NCBI GenBank assembly: GCA_030704615.1
Contig: CM060731.1
Span: forward strand, 95,894,756 to 95,958,755
From: Takakia lepidozioides
Lineage: Eukaryota > Streptophyta > Takakiopsida > Takakiales > Takakiaceae
Direction: 5' to 3'
Length of the DNA stretch: 64,000 bases
The translations under genes and the position numbers were made by a program. Shown in pieces: positions 9,400-21,269 of the stretch. Below the pieces are notes generated by a model. It did no database searches, had not been told where the DNA came from, and saw nothing but the letters and a program-made list of their open reading frames with translations. How positions within the stretch are numbered: the stretch's first letter is position 1; each line of letters begins with the position of its first letter.

Positions 9400-10690
9400 C
9401 AGGCGGATGGATGGAAATCCGGGGCCGGATTTCCATCCGCAAGGTTGGGCGGAGAGCGGATGGATGGAGATCCGGCGCCGAATTTCCATCCTGCAGGTAA
9501 TTCGAATCCCGGATGGATGGAAATTCGGCGCCGTATTTCCATCCAGCAGGTAAGTGGAATCCCGGATGGATCGAAATCCGGCGCCGAATTTCCATCCAGC
9601 AGGTAAGTCGGATCGCTGGCGTATGGATATTCGGCGCCGAATTTCCATTCGCCAGGTATTTCATCGCTCAGAATTACCTTCCTGCAGGTAATTCTGACCT
9701 TCATCGGTCAGAATTACCTTTCATCGATCAGAATTAAGGTAATTCTGAGCGATGAAATACCTGGTGAATGGAAATTCGGCGCCGAATATCCATACGCCAG
9801 CGATCCGACTTACCTGTTGGATGGAAATTCGGCGCCGAATTTCCATCCATCCGGGATTCGAATTACCTGCAGGATGGAAATTCGGCGCCGGATTTCCATC
9901 CATCGGGATTCGAATTACCTGCAGGATGGAAATGCGGCGCCGGATTTTCATCCATCCGGGATTGCACTTACCTGCTGGATGGAAATTCGGCGCCGAATTT
10001 CCATCCAGGGGATGGTCTCTATCGGAGAGGTGCCGGCCTCTCCGCCGCTCTGTTGGATATTCGGTGCCGAATTTCCGTCCGGGGGTTGAAATATGACGGC
10101 CAGGTGCCGACCTCTCCCTCCTCCCCGACTGCATTGGAACGGCCCCGGATTGAAATTCGGCGCCGTTTTCCCATCTGGGAGGTTTTTATGTCGGCCAGTT
10201 TTTTGGTTTGACCCCCCGACACGACTTCCTTTGGGGGGGCCGGATGGAAATTCGGCGCCGAATCTCCATCCAGGGGATGCTCTCTGTCGAACACGTGCCG
10301 ACCTCTACGCCCGAGGCGACTTCATCCGGGCGTCCCCTGCTCGATATTCGGTGCCGAATTTCCGTCCGGGGGTTGAAATGTGACGGCCAAGTGCCGGCCT
10401 CTCCCCCCTCCCCGACTGCATCCGAACCGCCCCGGATGGAAATTCGGCGCCGTTTTTCCATCTGGGGATGTTTTTATGCCGGCCAGTTTTCAGCCTGACC
10501 CCCCGACACGACTTCGTTTGGGGGGGCCCGGATGGAAATTCGGCGCCGAATCTCCATCCAGGGGATGTTCTCTGTCGCACACGCGCCGGCCTCTGCGCCC
10601 GAGGCGACTTCATCCGGGCTTCCCCTGTTGGATATTGGGTGCCGAATTTCCATTTGGGGTAGTAATATGACGGCACGGTGCCGGCTTCTC
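9400..10690. repeat. Phased GGCGCC palindrome array of copy 1
   Basis: Each unit is centred on AAATTCGGCGCCGAATTT and is flanked symmetrically by GGATGG and CCATCC, so the best units are perfect 30-bp palindromes. Core starts are 9474, 9527, 9580 and 9633; then 9778, 9831, 9884, 9936 and 9989; then 10063, 10159, 10254, 10350, 10446, 10542 and 10638. Spacing is 53 bp in the first two groups, 74 at the join and 95-96 in the last. The first two groups are inverted copies of each other about a centre near 9725. The repetitive open frames in this block are translations of the repeat, not genes. Confidence 0.93.
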
Positions 10691-10956
10691 CCCTTCAGCC
10701 GTCATCATCCGGACGGCCCCCCACTTTCTGACTGCATACCTTTGGCAGTTATTGCGCAAAGACCAGGGGCCGCATTCCGGAGACAAGGTTCATTAACACT
10801 CTGACTGTGGATTTTTGAGATAGTTGGCTCCCTGGATTTGGATCAGGCTTCGTCACTCGGACAAATCGGCATCGCATTCATTCCCATCGCTGCATCCCCC
10901 TTCTACCAGGGAGCTTCCCCGCACGCCATCCTGGCAGTCTTGTGTGCACATCTCCC

Positions 10957-13900
10957 ATGGCGGAAAACCCGAGCGCTACAGTGTACTGCCCTCCTCACGA
11001 GCATAGAGCTTCATTTCCGTGCAGAGGGACATCTGCCGGGTGATGGAGAAATATCTGTGCGTTCGATACCACCTGAAACCGGGGTCGGTTTTTTTTGGAG
11101 GAAATGAAGGACTCTAACGGCCTTGTTGTCGAGAGTATTGTTGTGCTCCACGATGATTTCGGCGATGACAGGGAATGGCGAGTTCCACCATCGGACAGCG
11201 TCATATACAAGGCTGTTGGGGACTTCATTTGCCCGCCAAATGCACCTTCTATCCTGGCGCCTTCCACGAAACAATCCGCGAATCAGAGAGTGGTTACCTC
11301 AAAGAGAGAAGTCCGCAACGAAGTAAATCCAGAGCCGAACCCATCCATGAAGACGAGCGAGAACCGGGTTGTTCACAACCTGTCCGACTCAGACGAGGTC
11401 ATGGAAGTTCCGAGGTCGTCCTGGAGATCAGGCAAGTCCTCAATGGACGTCAGTGGAGGAGGGAGTTATATTCCCAGCACGAGCACCGCTGTTCAATCTA
11501 TTCTTGAAATTCTGCGAGGGCTTCACTGGAGGGACACCGGTCGGAGCTGGCCGGGCTGGACTACAGCAAGTTCGCAATTAAATCGGTTACATGCCTTCCC
11601 GCCGACGTCGACGGTAATATCTTCTTTGAGTTCCCTCCTCGGGCGGACTACTCGAGGGCGTTCGGAATGTTGACAGATATGGATAGAAAACATGACGGTC
11701 ATCCTTGGTGCGTTACCAAAACCACCAACATGAAGATGCTTGATGGTGTGCGGGTGCGCTACGTTGTTTGTGCGGGCGCGTTGCGGTGTTTCTCCCCAAC
11801 TTGCTTCCACTTTAAATCCAGAGGTCACAGGAACGAGACCGATTGGACAGGCACAACTCATCAACCATTTCGAGCTCAGGAGAAGGTTCCGAACTCCACA
11901 TTTAAGTGTGCACATTGCAAAGAACCACCACACTGCATGTCTGTTTGTAATGCCAAGCAGTTCTATGTGTTGCACCGTTTCCCTGACCTCATCCGAGCTT
12001 GCATACACGTTGGTTCCCATTGTCACAAATTGACGAGGGGGAACTCGCGGGAGGCTGCCCACGAGCAGAGCAGCTCGTTCAGGAGGAGATTAAGTTGAGA
12101 CCGGGTGCCAAACCCAAACAGATACAGCTCCAAGCCGCCCATAAGATGGCATTGGCCAGAATTATGTTGGAACACGGCTCCGATAGAGTTCCTCTCGACG
12201 AGAAGGAAATGGAGGCATTGCTGGAGTCGGTGTCCCACGTATGTTCACCGAATGTCCGAAACCACATTGTCTCATGCAAAACAGAAAATTGTGCGTGGCT
12301 CGGATATGCACTCCATTCTAGAGGTGAAGTGACGATGTGGATATGACTACATTCATGGAAATAGGTTTCCAAGACAAGGGACTGAGGCAGATCGTTGTTT
12401 CGTATTCAAAATGTCCACGTGTGGACCTGGCAGCGGCGTCGAACTGGTCGACAGGATGACGAGTGGGAACTTGTCAAACAGTTGGGTCATGTTTGACCAT
12501 ATCAAGCGAATTACAAATCACCAGTGGGTGACAATGGGTGCACATGTCTACGACACCCACTGCAGGATGCTAATGACAATTGCTATTTGTGAGATGAAAG
12601 GAGATGACACACAATTGGAGATGCTTCTTTGGCAGGGAATAAACGAACAGATGGCCAAGGCGGGATTGCCCCCTCCGAATTTCCGTGGTTTCATGGCGGA
12701 CAACGCACAAGCAAATTGGGCTGCCATCCAAAGGGTGTACGGGCAAGACCCCAATGTTCCCATGGAAGGCAAGGAGAGATCTTGTGGGTTCCATTTTCTG
12801 CAGAGCCTTTCGCAGTACACAACCAGGCTCGTGGCGCCAGATTTCAGAGAGGAGCACCGTTCCATGTGCCTTGCGTGGAAGCGCGCTCCCACCTTGGATG
12901 ATGCAGAGACACAGTTTGCATGCATACGGGCTTGGTGGACATCGTCAGGTGCTGTAAGGAAATCAGACGAGGGAGCAATGGTCAGTTGGCTGGCATGGTG
13001 GCATTATCGTTTCCTCCAGTTCGGCGACTATATGCGGGAGGTGAGTTGCACGAATTCGCGTCCCGTTGAATATTATTCTTGGCCATATTTGTAACTTGCT
13101 TGTAACCTCAACATGTGCTTGTGCAGGAAATGTGTCTCGACTCCGACACCGACATGCCCACGACAAACATGGCCGAATCAGTGCACTCTTCCTGGCGTGC
13201 CTCCTCTGCAGCGCATCTGGTGGACATCCTCACTGTCACAACGGAGGACATTGTGAGGTCAATTATGCAGCAATGCAGGTACAACGAGTTCTTGAAAGGG
13301 AAATAGTGGGGCTTGGGGCCGGACAGGCAGGAAATGCTGATGCGGACCGCCTCTAGATCGAAGAATCCTCGGAAGTGGGCGGCGGCCTTGCGAGAGGGCC
13401 TTCGGGACACGCCATTGCTGCGAAGAGGCCAACATTTGGAAGGAGATGTTCATACCCGTCCAGTGAGACGAAGACTTGACGAGGCACCTGGCGGAGAAGA
13501 GGATTCATGGCGAGCTGACAAGAATATTCGCACGCTCCCTCGTGGTCCGGTGATGTTGCCCGAGGAGGTCTCGTCGAGCACCGCAAGTCCTGCACGTTCA
13601 AGATCGCCATCTCCTTTGAGCACAGGGCGCGTGCCCCGGCAACATAACGAGCCATCTGTAGTAAAGCAATACAACATTCCCATTGTGGAGACAAGAGTGT
13701 CGGAGTCACAGTGGAGAATTGCGAGGACATTGCCGGCATTTCGAGGGAAGTGCTGCGCCATCCGGGTGGATACGAGAGCACGTTGTGGTGAGATGATTCG
13801 AGGAACCCACACGGTGCTGTACCTGCACCTTGTTTCAGCGGCAGATTTTTGACTCCCACATTTGCTCACGCCACAACGCAGACATTTTGGTTCTGTAGGC

Positions 13901-14543
13901 ACGACATAATGACCTGTGTATTTGGCAAGCCCAAGTACGGGATTCAGGAATGCCAGAGCCTCCGGGCGTCTGGCCTGTTGCACCGGATTGCAGCCTCTCT
14001 CAGAATGAGGCGGATGCTCTATCTGCAGCAGGATTTTGAATGGTGCAACGCACAGACATCCCGGCCCACGCATTTCCGGTTCCTCAGACCCAGCCATTGC
14101 AGACTGCTCGGTCCAGTAGAGACGGATTGGACAATTCTGCACATCCCACAATGCGATTCGGAAGAGTGAAGAGACGACACCCTCCCAACAAGTTGAATGA
14201 GACTCTGATTGCCAATGCTCTTGGGATGGCTTGCACTATTCAGAGCTCCCTGGACGTACCCCCACCCGGCCTTGGGCGTGTGTATCGGATGGCAACGGCC
14301 GGCTCGGCTGTACGCGACGATGTATACACAATTACGATTGGAGTGGAGCCGACTTGCAATTGTACGGACTTCTCGTTGATGGAAGCAAAGAAGGGTTCGA
14401 AGTATTATCCGTGCAAGCATCTGTATAACATCTACCTGAAGAGGTTGAGGATGAACGTGACTATTGATGACTTTATTCATGCACCGGCGTTGAGCGTGAA
14501 CGAGCTGCACAAACTCCTCCTTAGGGATTCCAGAAATCATTGA
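10957..14543 (+). pseudogene. MULE-like transposase, copy 1, frameshifted
   Basis: This is homologous to the intact protein at 39644-43239. Landmarks in order are the zinc-finger start RKHDGHPWCVTKT (about 11686), the first Asp in MFDHIKRIT (about 12490), the second in FMADNAQANW (about 12692), CGFHF (about 12782), an intron at 13041-13126 with GTGAGT...GTGCAG ends, the Glu in TTNMAESVHSSW (about 13158) and the SWIM finger CNC...PCKH (about 14355-14420). The intron sits at the same place as in the other copies. The reading frame changes repeatedly, so no full protein can be made. The stop is TGA at 14541-14543. Confidence 0.82.
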
Positions 14544-14687
14544 TGGGGCAAACGGAATCCTCCATATGGATATTTTCAAATGCATTTTGCTGTATCAGAC
14601 TTTTTTTTGCAGTGTAATGAAAAACTCCTGGAATGAGGCAATATTCCATTCAAACTGAGATCCAACAGAAGCAGTTGTGGGGCCATT
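14544..14687. other. Intergenic, no gene seen
   Basis: This is the short tail after the transposase stop, with a T-rich run near 14598. I see no gene. Confidence 0.4.
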
Positions 14688-14925
14688 TCTGGAAAAATGG
14701 CGCCGAATTCTCTTTTTGGGGCCGAAAACTGGCTAAGTCCCAACATGCACTGGTACAGTGTCTGGAAAAATGGCGCCGAATTTCTCTTTTTTGGCCGAAA
14801 ACTGGCTAAGTCCCAACATGCACTGGTACAGTGTCTGGAAAAATGGCGCCGAATTTCCCTATTTTGCGCCGAAAACTGGCTAAGTCCGAACATGCACTGG
14901 AAAAATGGCGCCGAATTACCTGTCA
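14688..14925. repeat. 73-bp tandem repeat with GGCGCC cores
   Basis: The unit starts TCTGGAAAAATGGCGCCGAA and repeats at 14688, 14761 and 14834, with a shortened fourth unit. Core starts are 14699, 14772, 14845 and 14907 (spacings 73, 73, 62). Unlike the 9.4-10.7 kb array, only one half of the palindrome is well kept. Related half-sites GGCACC and GGCGCC continue at about 14952 and 15038. Confidence 0.9.
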
Positions 14926-15169
14926 TGAGGGGACCTATAGCCGCGGAATTCGGCACCATTTTTCGCCAGAGAGACCTATTACCGCGAAATACGTCGCCGT
15001 TTTTTCAGGTTACGGACCCTATTACCGCGAAATTCGGCGCCATATTTGCACATGTCGCTGGGAATTGGCATGAGCGGAAGACAAAATATCATGAGCACAA
15101 CTGTCAAAACTGCAATTTTCCCTTCAAGGGGCCGAATAATATATTTGTTTTTTCTGACACATTGCATTA

Positions 15170-15290
15170 AATTATTGTTTTTTTATTGTTTTTTTATTTT
15201 CGAAATTTGTACTTCTGCTCATGAAAAACCGATTGTCTTACTACTCTGCTCATGCCGCTCATGCTCATGAATGAAATAATAGCAAACCTC
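15170..15290 (-). repeat. Terminal inverted repeat and GCTCATG cluster, right end of copy 1
   Basis: Several GCTCATG motifs lead to the end sequence AATAATAGCAAACCTC. Read outward-in, this is GAGGTTTGCTATT, which matches the ends of copies 2 and 3. Only 20 bp separate it from the start of copy 2. Confidence 0.7.
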
Positions 15291-15310
15291 ACAATGACCC
15301 TAGGGGTCCT

Positions 15311-15540
15311 GGGGGTTGCTATTCCATGAGCTCATGAGCGGTGAGCTCATGAGCTCATGAGCGGGCATGGCTAACCATGAGCCGCAAAGTAACACACTTC
15401 GAATTTCGGCAGATTTTTTTCGGGCCAAAACTATAAAATAATCAAAAATCGAAGATTTCGCGCTCATGCTGGAAGCACTCCGCTCATGAGTACCAGTGTA
15501 CGCTCATGACTTGGAGCCCAGGCTCATGGACCGCCAGGCT
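15311..15540 (+). repeat. Terminal inverted repeat and subterminal GCTCATGA repeats of copy 2
   Basis: The terminus GGGGGTTGCTATTCCATGAG is followed by clustered GCTCATGAG motifs (about 15330-15540). The opposite end at 28997 reads GAGGTTTACTATTTCATGAG on the - strand, agreeing at 17 of the first 21 positions. Dense subterminal copies of a short motif are typical transposase-binding regions. Confidence 0.75.
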
Positions 15541-15819
15541 AGGTCATATAGAATAACTGAATTCTGGGCAATAACGGCACCGAAATTATCCCAGAGGCAG
15601 AGACGCAAGCGGAATTAGGATCCGGGTTTGCAGACTCCGAAAACGCAATGGCGACCTATAACCGTGGATAGTACTATTGCAGAAGTGCAGGATGGTTGGG
15701 TATAACGACGCCGTAATTGGGCACAGGAAAAGAAATAGCGGGCTGAAGGCTCGGGAGTGAAGCCAACAACGGGTGAAAGTAATTGGGCTCCGCCAACCAA
15801 ATACCCGGCTGGATCCTCC

Positions 15820-16050
15820 GGAGTGCAGGCGATAACGGCGCCGAAATGGGCCCCGGAAACCAAATACTCGGCTCAAGCCACCGGAGTGCAGCCGATAACG
15901 GCGCCGAAATTGGGTCCGGAAACCAAATACCCGGCTGAAGGCTGGGGATTGCAACCAATAACGGCGCCGAAATTGACCTGCGGAAACAAAATTCTCGGCT
16001 GAAGCTTCCGCACTCCATGTAATAACGGCGCCGAAATTGGGCGTCGGAGA
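15820..16050. repeat. 63-bp subterminal repeat array of copy 2
   Basis: Units of the form GATAACGGCGCCGAAATTGG have core starts at 15837, 15900, 15963 and 16027 (spacings 63, 63, 64). A degenerate unit with GACGCC lies upstream at about 15710. Each unit ends in a variant of CAAATACCCGGCTGAAG. Mirrored at about 43960-44165. Confidence 0.88.
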
Positions 16051-16278
16051 GCAAATACCCGCCTTACGGTGAGGGAGGCCTTGCTCTCATTTTGCTCTTC
16101 ACTCTTCTCTGTTGTGCCCATCTCCCTCCCTGCTTTGAGTTCGTGCTGTGTTGTGAGGCCATGTCGTGCCCGAATCACATCTATCGACGCAGACGGGAGT
16201 CATTTCCCGAAAGCAGACGACATCATTGTCTTCCTGGATGTTTACAGGGACGATCCTCGACTTGTCCAGCTGAGAGCA

Positions 16279-16641
16279 ATGGAGTTTCTTGCAGGATTGC
16301 ACGATTCTCCTGGACCCCGGCTAGGGAGCAGGTGGTTCCTACGCATCATGGACCTGGACTTTCCGCATGTGTGGGAGCCAAACAGATCACGCACAGCGTT
16401 GCTGTATCGCTGGAATTGTTGCGAGTGGACGTATGATGAGTGCATAGGTGAAAACTTTACGCGTGGACGGACTGGCTCGGAAAGTGGGGACATTCTCTTC
16501 AGTTATGAGGATGAGGAGGAGGGGAACACAGGGCCCACTGTGAAAATGTCCTTCTACAACAAGGGGGCGCTATCGATAAACACGACATCCTCGTTAGTTT
16601 CAACCGGGCGACAGAAACCACTGACATTTTATTCAATATAG
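16279..16641 (+). CDS. Unrecognised ORF in the left arm only
   Basis: The frame is open from before 16100 to the TAG at 16639-16641, and the first in-frame ATG is at 16279. The product is not recognised. It is rich in Trp, Asp and Arg (a FLRIMDLDFPHVWEPN segment) and has an acidic EDEEEG stretch. An upstream exon joined by splicing is possible, since GTGAGG at about 16069 looks like a donor. It lies convergent to the transposase, between it and the transposon end. Copy 3 lacks about 390 bp here, which removes most of this ORF, so it is not needed for whatever copy 3 can still do. Confidence 0.35.
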   Translation: MEFLAGLHDSPGPRLGSRWFLRIMDLDFPHVWEPNRSRTALLYRWNCCEWTYDECIGENFTRGRTGSESGDILFSYEDEEEGNTGPTVKMSFYNKGALSINTTSSLVSTGRQKPLTFYSI

Positions 16642-17396
16642 GCACCCGGTCACTGAGGAGGTCCTTGAGAGGCCAGTTCGAGTTCCTTCTTCTTGGGCGA
16701 GGGGACCATAGGTCTTGCATGCTAGAGTAGACATGTTTCAACTCGTTGACACTCATGGCACATACATTTTCATTCAGAAATCAAGCAGCTTCCCTGTGCC
16801 ATATGGGGAATATACATGCTTCGATAATCTTCTGTTAAGGTTTTTTGCAATTCACTGCCAGTATGCTGGGACGTGTCCTTTGTCGTATGGATTGCTGTTT
16901 GCACAAGGTGCAGTATGCAAATGCTGGAATGTGCAGCAGTAGGACCCTTCCCACTGGGACACAGAACTAGCAATCTTGTAAAGGCATCACATTTGCAGAA
17001 CAGTAACAATGTATTTGTAGCAAATTGGAGTCTTCTCATAAAGGTGGACGAAAATGCCAGGATGGGCTGCGAAATCACTACAAATTGAAGGAAGAGCAGT
17101 AACAAGGAAGCACTATGCAGTACACAGACCATAAATGGCGCTGAAATAGGCCCAATGCCCGTTAATCTCCACACAATGTATGCTTTACTCGGATCCATTT
17201 GTAGACAACCAAAATAAAAAAAGCATGCGCATGCCATTCATGGCCAAAAACCACATTCTCATGTATTGCGGCACCAAAATTCACCTGTAGCCATGGCGAT
17301 GCGGCACCACCAAGTGTATAATTCCTCACAAAAAAATAGGGTGCAAGAAGATGAATGTAATATAATTGCCACTTTCTCCTTCCCGAATGTGGAATG
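16642..17396. other. Non-coding region between the small ORF and the transposase 3' end
   Basis: No gene is seen. About 235 bp (roughly 17055-17290) are absent from copy 3. The segment includes isolated remnants of the palindrome such as GGCGCTGAAATAGG (about 17137) and GCGGCACCAAAATTC (about 17268). Confidence 0.5.
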
Positions 17397-20300
17397 TCAA
17401 GCAGTCCAACCAGTATCCTGCCGTAGGGCCTTGTGCAGCTCGTTGAAACTCAGTGTTGGAGCATGGATGAAGACGTCCACTGCGGATATGCAACTCATGC
17501 GCTTCATAAAAATGTAATAAAGGTGTTTGCAGGGGACGTATGCTGCATTCTTCGATTCCATAACAAGGAAGTCCTCACAGTTGCAAGCTGGGTACTGAAA
17601 CCGTGATTGCATACACGACACTGCGCGCAGCAGACCCGGCTGTTGACAACTGAAATATGCGCCCCATCCCGGGGTGAGGAACATCCCTGCAACCTTGCAC
17701 TATGCAGGGCATTGCAAGAGCGTTGGCCATCCTGGTGTCGTTCGCCTTTGTTGGTGGCCGCCGTCTTTTCAGTTTCCCCCACCGATGGGTGGGCCAAGCT
17801 GCGGGGTCACCCACCGGTATGCGGGGCGAAGAGCTTCTCGTGGGAGGAGGATGACGAAGAGCTTCTCGTGGGAGGAGATGACGATTGGGAATTGGATTCG
17901 TGGAACGTCTGTCCTCTCCACCAGTCAAAACCCTGCACTTCCTAGAGCGTCTGCCTCCTCCAGGGTAAGATCTGTACCACTTGCCACAGGCCAGACTGCC
18001 GGTGGTTCAGGCAGCCTTGTAACACCATACTTGGGCTTGCCGAACACACACGACATGATGTCGTGCCTGCAGAACCAAAACTCCTTCAGTGTGCCTCCAC
18101 AAACTTTGCGCACACAAATCTCCCTGTGAAGCAAGGGGCAGGCACACCGCCCTGCGGGCTCCTCCGAATCATCTCATTGCATCTCTGGTTGTGTCGACAC
18201 GAACAGCACAACATTTGCCACGAAATGTCGGACGGGTCCGTGCAATTCTCCACTGCGAGGCCGACACATCTCGCTCCACGATTGGAATGTTGTATTGGGT
18301 AACGAAACCGGAGCAACATGCCCATCCTCGGCATGTTGTCCCGAGTCTGGCAGCGATTCCATGGATGCTGCAGGAGAGGGGGTACGAGTCCTGCTTCGTG
18401 GAGGCGTGGGACGCAACATCGTTGCGCCCCGAGGTTGAGTGCGGATGTTCATATCTGATCTCCATGAATCCCCATCCCCTCCGGGCATGTCCTCAATTCT
18501 TCTCTTCACCGGCCGGCTGCGGACATCGCCCCTCCAGGCAGTTCCCCCGACTGTGTAACGGCGTTGACCTTATTGTTTCCCGCAATGCAGCAGTCCATTT
18601 TTTGGATCGGGTCGAACGATGCGCCGCCCTCATCAGCATCTCCTCCTGCCTGTCTGGTCCGATACCCCATTGCTTTCCTCCAGAAACTGGTAGTAATGAG
18701 ATTGTTGCATGATGGCCCTCACAATATCTTCTGTTGTTGCTGTCAACATGTCAACGAGATGTGCTGCAGAGGAAGCACGCCAGGAAGAGTGCACCGATTC
18801 GGCCATGTTTCGTCGTCGGCATATCCGTGTCATCCTCCAGCTCATGTCCTGTTGAAGGAATTAGATATGTCACTGATTGTGGAGAATGTCCAAGCACAAA
18901 ACAGAACAATTGTCAAGTACAGAAATGTGTTACCTGTCTCATGTAGTCTCCAAACTGGCGGAATCTATAATGCCACCACGCAAGCCACGTTTGCAGTTCT
19001 GGCTGATCTTTCACATCCACTGCCCCTGAAGACACCCACCAGCGCGTATGGTTGCAAACTCGGTCTCCGCCTCGTCGATGGAATTCGCATTTTTTTCCAC
19101 GCTAGGCACATACTGATATGATCCTGCCGGTGGCGTGACGCCACGAACCTTTTCGTGTTTTGCGTCAAACTCTGCATGAAGTGGAACCCGCAAGATCTCT
19201 CCTTTCCTTCCATTGGAGTCTTTGGGTCGTCCCCATATACCCTCCTAACTGCAGCCCAGTTTGCCTGGGCATTGTCAGCCATGAAGCCCCTAAAATCGGG
19301 AGGGGGCAACTTGGCTCTCGCCATTTGCTCATTAATTCCGCGCCACATATGCAACTCCGAATCTGTGTCTTCTCCCTTCATTTCGCATAGCAATGGTCAT
19401 CAACTTTCTGCAATGTGGGTCGTATACATGTGCCCCCATTGTCACCCAATCGTGGTTGGTAATTCGCCGGATGTGGTCGAACATGACCCAACAATTTGAA
19501 AGGTCTCCACTGGTCATCCGCTTCACCAAATCGACGCCGCTCCCCGGTCCGCACGTTGACATCTTAAATATGAAGCACCTGTCCGTCTCCGAGCCTTGAC
19601 CAGGAAAGAAGCTGCCTTGGATGAAGTCGTAGCCGCATGTGCGCTTCACTTCCAAGATGGAGTGCATGTCTGATCCTCTTCCGATTCGTTTCTTGCAGCT
19701 GACAATGTGGTTCCTGACATTGGGGCTGCACACATGGGAGACAGCTCTCCAGCAGGTCCTTCATGTCCCCCTCGCCAGCTTCTCTCTTGTGCTTCCGTCC
19801 TCCGACATTATTCTGCCAATTGCAATCCTATGTGCCGATGCGAGCTGTATCTGCTTTGGTTTTGCACCCGGCCTCAACCTCACCTCCTCCTTGATAATAT
19901 CCTGGGCTTGTTGAAAAGCGACTCTGCAATTGCCTCTGGCGAGGGGGTGCTCATGCTTTCCGATGTGAATGCATGCTCTGGTGCACGCTGGCCGACGGTC
20001 CCGACGTAGTACTGCTTGGCGTTGCACACTGCCATGCACGTAGGGGCTGCGTTGCAATGGGCACACTTGAACGTCCCTGCAGGAACTCTACCTTGAGGCC
20101 AAAATGGGTCGACGAATTGCCAATCCAGTCAGTCTCATTCCTGGTGCCTTTGCTAGTGTAATGGTAACATGTGCTCGAGAAACATTTAAGATGCCCAGCA
20201 CACAATACATATCTCACTCGAACTCCATCACCCAGGTTGGACGATGAAGTTTTGGTGACACACCAGGTGGCCGTCATGTTTCCTGTTCATTCCTGCGAGC

Positions 20301-21016
20301 ATGCCGTCTGGGCCTGCGCCTGCCGGCACTGGAGGGAACTCGTAGATAGCATTCCCATCCACAACATCAGGCAAAGTTTCCACAGAATGGATTGGAGTTT
20401 TGTCGTAATCAAGCCTAAGAAGGTCACTGGAGCGGGAACCCGTTGTCTTCATCCTCCGCAATATGTCGATTACTGAGCGGACGGAAGTTGAGTCGGACGG
20501 TGTATGCTGAACACTCCTAGTGACGGACGACTTCGAAACATACGATGGAAGGACCATACAGTCTTCATCGTCACTGGATAAGTCGTGGACGACTGTTTCC
20601 CTGTTTTCCTGGATTTCCCCTTTTCACATGTTTGGGCTTCTCTGCTTGTGAAGAGGTGCCCACATCCTTCACATCTTGCACGCCAGACCCTCTTGTGGAA
20701 GGAGGATCAACCAAGTTCCAGCGTGGGAACTCTTTAGGCACGATTTCACCAATGGCACTGTACCGGATGGATTCAGAAGCTGGGAGCCGCCACTCTTTTT
20801 GCCTTTTCCGAAATCTGCATGCAGAATGACGGCACTTTCCAGAAAATTTCCATAAGCATCCTTCGTCTCCTCTTCCAAAAACACCGTTCCAGGGCGGAGC
20901 CCGAACTTCACACACAAGTACTGCTCAGTGACAATCGCAAATCCTTGGTCGCAGGGTATTTTAGCTTTCAGAGAATCAGGATGGAAGTACACGTTGACCC
21001 AAACACGGGAGTCCAT
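17397..21016 (-). pseudogene. MULE-like transposase, copy 2, frameshifted
   Basis: This is the same protein as at 39644-43239, read on the - strand, with the same intron (18849-18933). All landmarks are present: MFDHI, FMADNAQANW, CGFHF, TTNMAESVHSSW and the SWIM finger near 17525-17590. Compared with copy 3 it contains many single-base indels (for example near 20800, 20620, 20275, 20100, 19990, 19390 and 19085), which break it into short frames. Substitutions are few. The stop is at 17397-17399, mirrored to TGA at 43239. It cannot encode a working transposase as assembled. Confidence 0.85.
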
Positions 21017-21269
21017 TTTGAAGACGGGACCTCTCGGTACGCTCCGCAGCGAAGTCCTGCAATGAGAAGAGTGTGTCCTACCTAATAACACAAATGATTT
21101 TCTGGAGGATTCCGTATCCAACAGGATGGGTGATCAGTGCACGTAAAGATGAAGGTGTGTAACGTACGTTAAAAAAACGGACGAAAACAGCAAGTTCACA
21201 TCGGATATTTGGTGCCTGAATTGTAATGTACAACCACTTGGGTACAATAAATCAGGCCTTCCCATGAAT

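Larger units (their letters stand above)
9366..15290 (+). mobile_element. MULE-like DNA transposon copy 1 (5'-truncated, diverged)
   Basis: The segment holds a palindrome array (about 9400-10690), a transposase pseudogene (10957-14543), a 73-bp repeat array and a right end, ATAATAGCAAACCTC, finishing at 15290. That end matches the termini of copies 2 and 3. The half that would carry the ParB/methyltransferase gene is missing, and the left edge abuts the gypsy element. Proteins and palindrome flanks differ clearly from copies 2 and 3, so this is an older or separate subfamily. Confidence 0.75.

Noticed and set aside
9400-10690. CRISPR-like array of regularly spaced repeats
   Set aside because: Repeats are perfect palindromes with similar, not unique, spacers, no cas genes are near, and the genome is eukaryotic.
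16092-16436. Second overlapping frame upstream of the unknown ORF
   Set aside because: It runs across a segment that varies between arms and has poor composition, so the frame ending at 16641 is more plausible.
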